Part shown: in pieces, positions 62,702 through 64,000 of the stretch
Layout: every line of letters begins with the position of its first letter
How positions within the stretch are numbered: position 1 is the first letter of the stretch
Origin: an uncultured Lachnospiraceae bacterium
Lineage (GTDB): Bacteria > Bacillota > Clostridia > Lachnospirales > Lachnospiraceae
DNA: 64,000 bases
Assembly: GCA_947629865.1 (NCBI GenBank)
Contig: CANRFJ010000008.1
Span: 50,677-114,676 of the forward strand
Direction of reading: 5' to 3'
Position numbers and translations under genes: made by a program
The notes under the pieces: generated by a model
Seen by the model: only the letters and a program-made list of their open reading frames with translations
Databases searched by the model: none
What the model was told of the DNA's origin: nothing

Positions 62702-63112
62702 CTACTCCTCATAATACTCCTTTGCCCATGCACCATACTTCTTAAATCTCTGCCACAGATGTTCCGGTATTTCAAGCCCTTCAAAACTTTCATGATGTTC
62801 ATCATAGTAATTTGCCAAGCTCTCCGTAATAATCTGCTCATCGCCGTTCTGTTCCAGAAGGTCAACGATGGTCCTATTCACCGTAGTACAGCGCAATCCG
62901 CCCCGTTCCTCACATTCAAGCGCATCTAAAGACGGCACCACAAACTGCTCCGTCCCCTCAACATTCTGTTTCTCATTAACAAATATCTGAGCCACCGATC
63001 TGTAGCCGCCATTTGTCAGCCCCAAAAAATCCGCTGCCGTATCAAATGCCAACACACAGTCCACACCAGCTAATAGACTCCTTAACTGGTCATTGTATGC
63101 CACAACAGCCAT
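62702..63112 (-). CDS. Partner of the AbiEii-like toxin (AbiEi-type antitoxin, short)
   Basis: A 136-residue protein with a conserved C-terminal segment (GGLRCTTVNRTIVDLLEQNG) similar to AbiEi-like regulators. It lacks the N-terminal winged-helix DNA-binding domain seen in typical AbiEi, so it is short. It sits immediately upstream of the toxin gene, which supports pairing. The short form may neutralise by contact or may be a degenerate antitoxin; not settled by sequence. Confidence 0.65.
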   Translation of the reverse strand: MAVVAYNDQLRSLLAGVDCVLAFDTAADFLGLTNGGYRSVAQIFVNEKQNVEGTEQFVVPSLDALECEERGGLRCTTVNRTIVDLLEQNGDEQIITESLANYYDEHHESFEGLEIPEHLWQRFKKYGAWAKEYYEE

Positions 63113-63237
63113 TCATGCCGCCTCCCTTCTTCTTTTCATAAATGATAACACATATTCACAGATATTTCATTAACAATTTTTTAGCGATATCCTTATCATT
63201 CCATGATTCGTAAAACGATATGCCCTTACCCAAGTTT

Positions 63238-63258
63238 GCTAAGTTGAACATACTTAGC
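63238..63258. repeat. Inverted repeat between the 44-codon ORF and the AbiE pair
   Basis: GCTAAGT (63238-63244), seven bases, ACTTAGC (63252-63258), a perfect 7-bp dyad. It starts right after the stop of the small ORF. It could be a weak terminator for that ORF or an operator for the AbiE-like pair; no T-run follows. Confidence 0.45.
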
Positions 63259-63260
63259 GT

Positions 63261-63395
63261 TTAAAATTTATCTGCCACAAGCATTGGAAACAGCTCCGGA
63301 AGCGCAGAGTCAATATATTTCTTCCACCGTTCAAAGGAAAATTCTGAACCGTCATAAGATATCAAGGCAGAAGAATATGTATCAATAATATCCAT
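63261..63395 (-). CDS. Small ORF of 44 residues, unknown or truncated
   Basis: The ORF starts MDIIDTYSSALISYDGSEFS and ends ALPELFPMLVADKF. It has a GGAG site 10 bases before the ATG and a promoter candidate upstream (63447-63475), so expression is plausible. It is not hydrophobic and looks like the N-terminus of a longer soluble protein, cut short by a stop. No family is recognised. Confidence 0.5.
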   Translation of the reverse strand: MDIIDTYSSALISYDGSEFSFERWKKYIDSALPELFPMLVADKF

Positions 63396-63446
63396 GATAT
63401 TTAATCTCCATTTCAAAATTTGTTATGCAAATACCCGATTATTTTT

Positions 63447-63475
63447 ATCATATCATAATACCATTATTTTTACAA
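63447..63475 (-). promoter_or_regulatory. Possible promoter of the 44-codon ORF
   Basis: TTGTAA (63470-63475), a 17-bp spacer and TATGAT (63447-63452) on the minus strand, about 50 bp upstream of the ATG at 63395. The surrounding DNA is very AT-rich, which raises the chance of a random match. Confidence 0.4.
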
Positions 63476-63564
63476 AAAGAAGAAACCGACGTTTTTACCG
63501 ATGATGATTGCAAAGAGTAAAGCAAAAGACTAAGTAAACTTTAATGGAATTGTGTGTGTGGTTG

Positions 63565-63573
63565 TGGTATAAT
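63565..63573 (+). promoter_or_regulatory. Extended -10 promoter of the flavoprotein gene
   Basis: TGGTATAAT: a perfect TATAAT (63568-63573) with the extended TG motif; no good -35 is present. It lies about 75 bp before the ATG at 63648. Confidence 0.5.
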
Positions 63574-63647
63574 ATCAGCGTTGAACAATTAAACAAATCG
63601 GAATTTGTCGAGAAGTGAATCGGAACTGTATGAGAGGAAAACACTTT

Positions 63648-64000
63648 ATGTATGATGTCATTGTCGTTGGCGCAGGTCCGGCGGGATGTACCGCCGCAAA
63701 AATACTTGCGGAAAACGGATTTCGGGTGTTGTTTACCGAAAAATTCAAATTGCCTCGGTATAAATCCTGTTCGGGACAGCTGATCCAAAAGACGCTGAAT
63801 TTGGTGGAACAGTACTTCGGAGAATCGCCCCCGTACTGTGTTACCTGCACTCCTGCCGAAAACCGAGGAATGATTTTTACAAACAATCAAGGGAAAGAGT
63901 ATCGGTTTGAGCAGCCCGGATTAAATGTTTGGCGCAGTTCTTTTGATGAATGGCTGGCAGGAAAGGCAGAGCAGTCCGGCGCTGAGCTTCGGGACGAAAC
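63648..64000 (+). CDS. FAD-dependent oxidoreductase, geranylgeranyl reductase-like (5' part)
   Basis: The first 117 residues show an FAD-binding Rossmann start (MYDVIVVGAGPAGCTAAKIL), TEKFKLPRYKSCSGQLIQKT and NVWRSSFDEWLAGKAEQSGA. The KLPRxKxCxG pattern marks the geranylgeranyl reductase/electron-transfer flavoprotein oxidoreductase-like superfamily. It is cut by the window's right edge. An in-frame ATG at 63630 is possible; 63648 better fits the GAGGAAA site. Substrate unknown. Confidence 0.85.
   Translation, partial: MYDVIVVGAGPAGCTAAKILAENGFRVLFTEKFKLPRYKSCSGQLIQKTLNLVEQYFGESPPYCVTCTPAENRGMIFTNNQGKEYRFEQPGLNVWRSSFDEWLAGKAEQSGAELRDE

Overview
The window reads as chromosomal DNA of a spore-forming, flagellated Clostridia, most likely Lachnospiraceae. 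It carries the early flagellar cluster codY-flgB-flgC-fliE-fliF, the sporulation genes sigG, spoIIGA-sigE and a YlmC-type PRC-barrel gene, a CIRCE-controlled Hsp20, and a large xylan/glucuronate locus typical of gut fibre degraders. Most genes lie on the minus strand. No rRNA, tRNA, CRISPR array, intact transposase or prophage was seen.

Layout. 1-8.7 kb: fliF (cut by the window edge), fliE, flgC, flgB, codY, topA, dprA, comM, nrdR and ylmC-like, all minus. 8.9-9.6 kb: sigG (plus). 9.8-33.6 kb: a glucuronoxylan locus. In transcription order on the minus strand it has a giant membrane-anchored binding protein, a permease pair, an NHL/TPR protein, a Yip1-like membrane protein, a DUF5696-like lipoprotein and a second permease pair. 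A second binding protein, a GH3 enzyme, GH67 alpha-glucuronidase, uxuA and uxuB follow, then a strong terminator, then a near-duplicate binding protein. A GH43 enzyme is divergent at 32 kb. 33.7-38.7 kb: sigE, spoIIGA, a cyclophilin (plus), miaB and an HtrA protease. 38.8-44.1 kb: folC-ybaK-folE-folP-folBK-pheA. 44.2-51.1 kb: serC-serA and leuB-ilvD-ilvB. 51.3-57.6 kb: a YbjQ protein (plus), an AT-richer ABC exporter island with a beta-propeller-like protein, an aldo/keto reductase and a metal-permease-like protein. 57.8-61.5 kb: Hsp20, a solitary DNA methyltransferase, fakA and asp23. 61.6-64 kb: AT-rich accessory DNA with a tiny membrane protein, a 28-bp repeat array, an AbiE-type toxin/antitoxin pair, a 44-codon ORF and the start of a flavoprotein of the geranylgeranyl reductase type.

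How it fits together. Xylo-oligosaccharides carrying (methyl)glucuronate would be bound by the surface lipoproteins, imported by the two permease pairs, trimmed by GH67, GH3 and GH43, and the uronate passed through UxuB and UxuA towards 2-keto-3-deoxygluconate. No ABC ATPase, uronate isomerase, KDG kinase or regulator is present, so these must be supplied from elsewhere.

Most notable signals: (1) an interspersed element of about 150 bp, with two full copies and two remnants, in the leaders of unrelated genes. It has three hairpins, a compensatory base change in a possible loop-tail pairing, and a potential to sequester the Shine-Dalgarno sequence; (2) identical 22-bp-phased operator arrays in front of the two duplicated binding-protein genes; (3) the unusual Yip1/NHL-TPR/DUF5696/anchored-binding-protein cassette; (4) a spoIIG promoter with the long -10/-35 spacer and Spo0A boxes. 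All functions are inferred from reading the translations; no database search was run.
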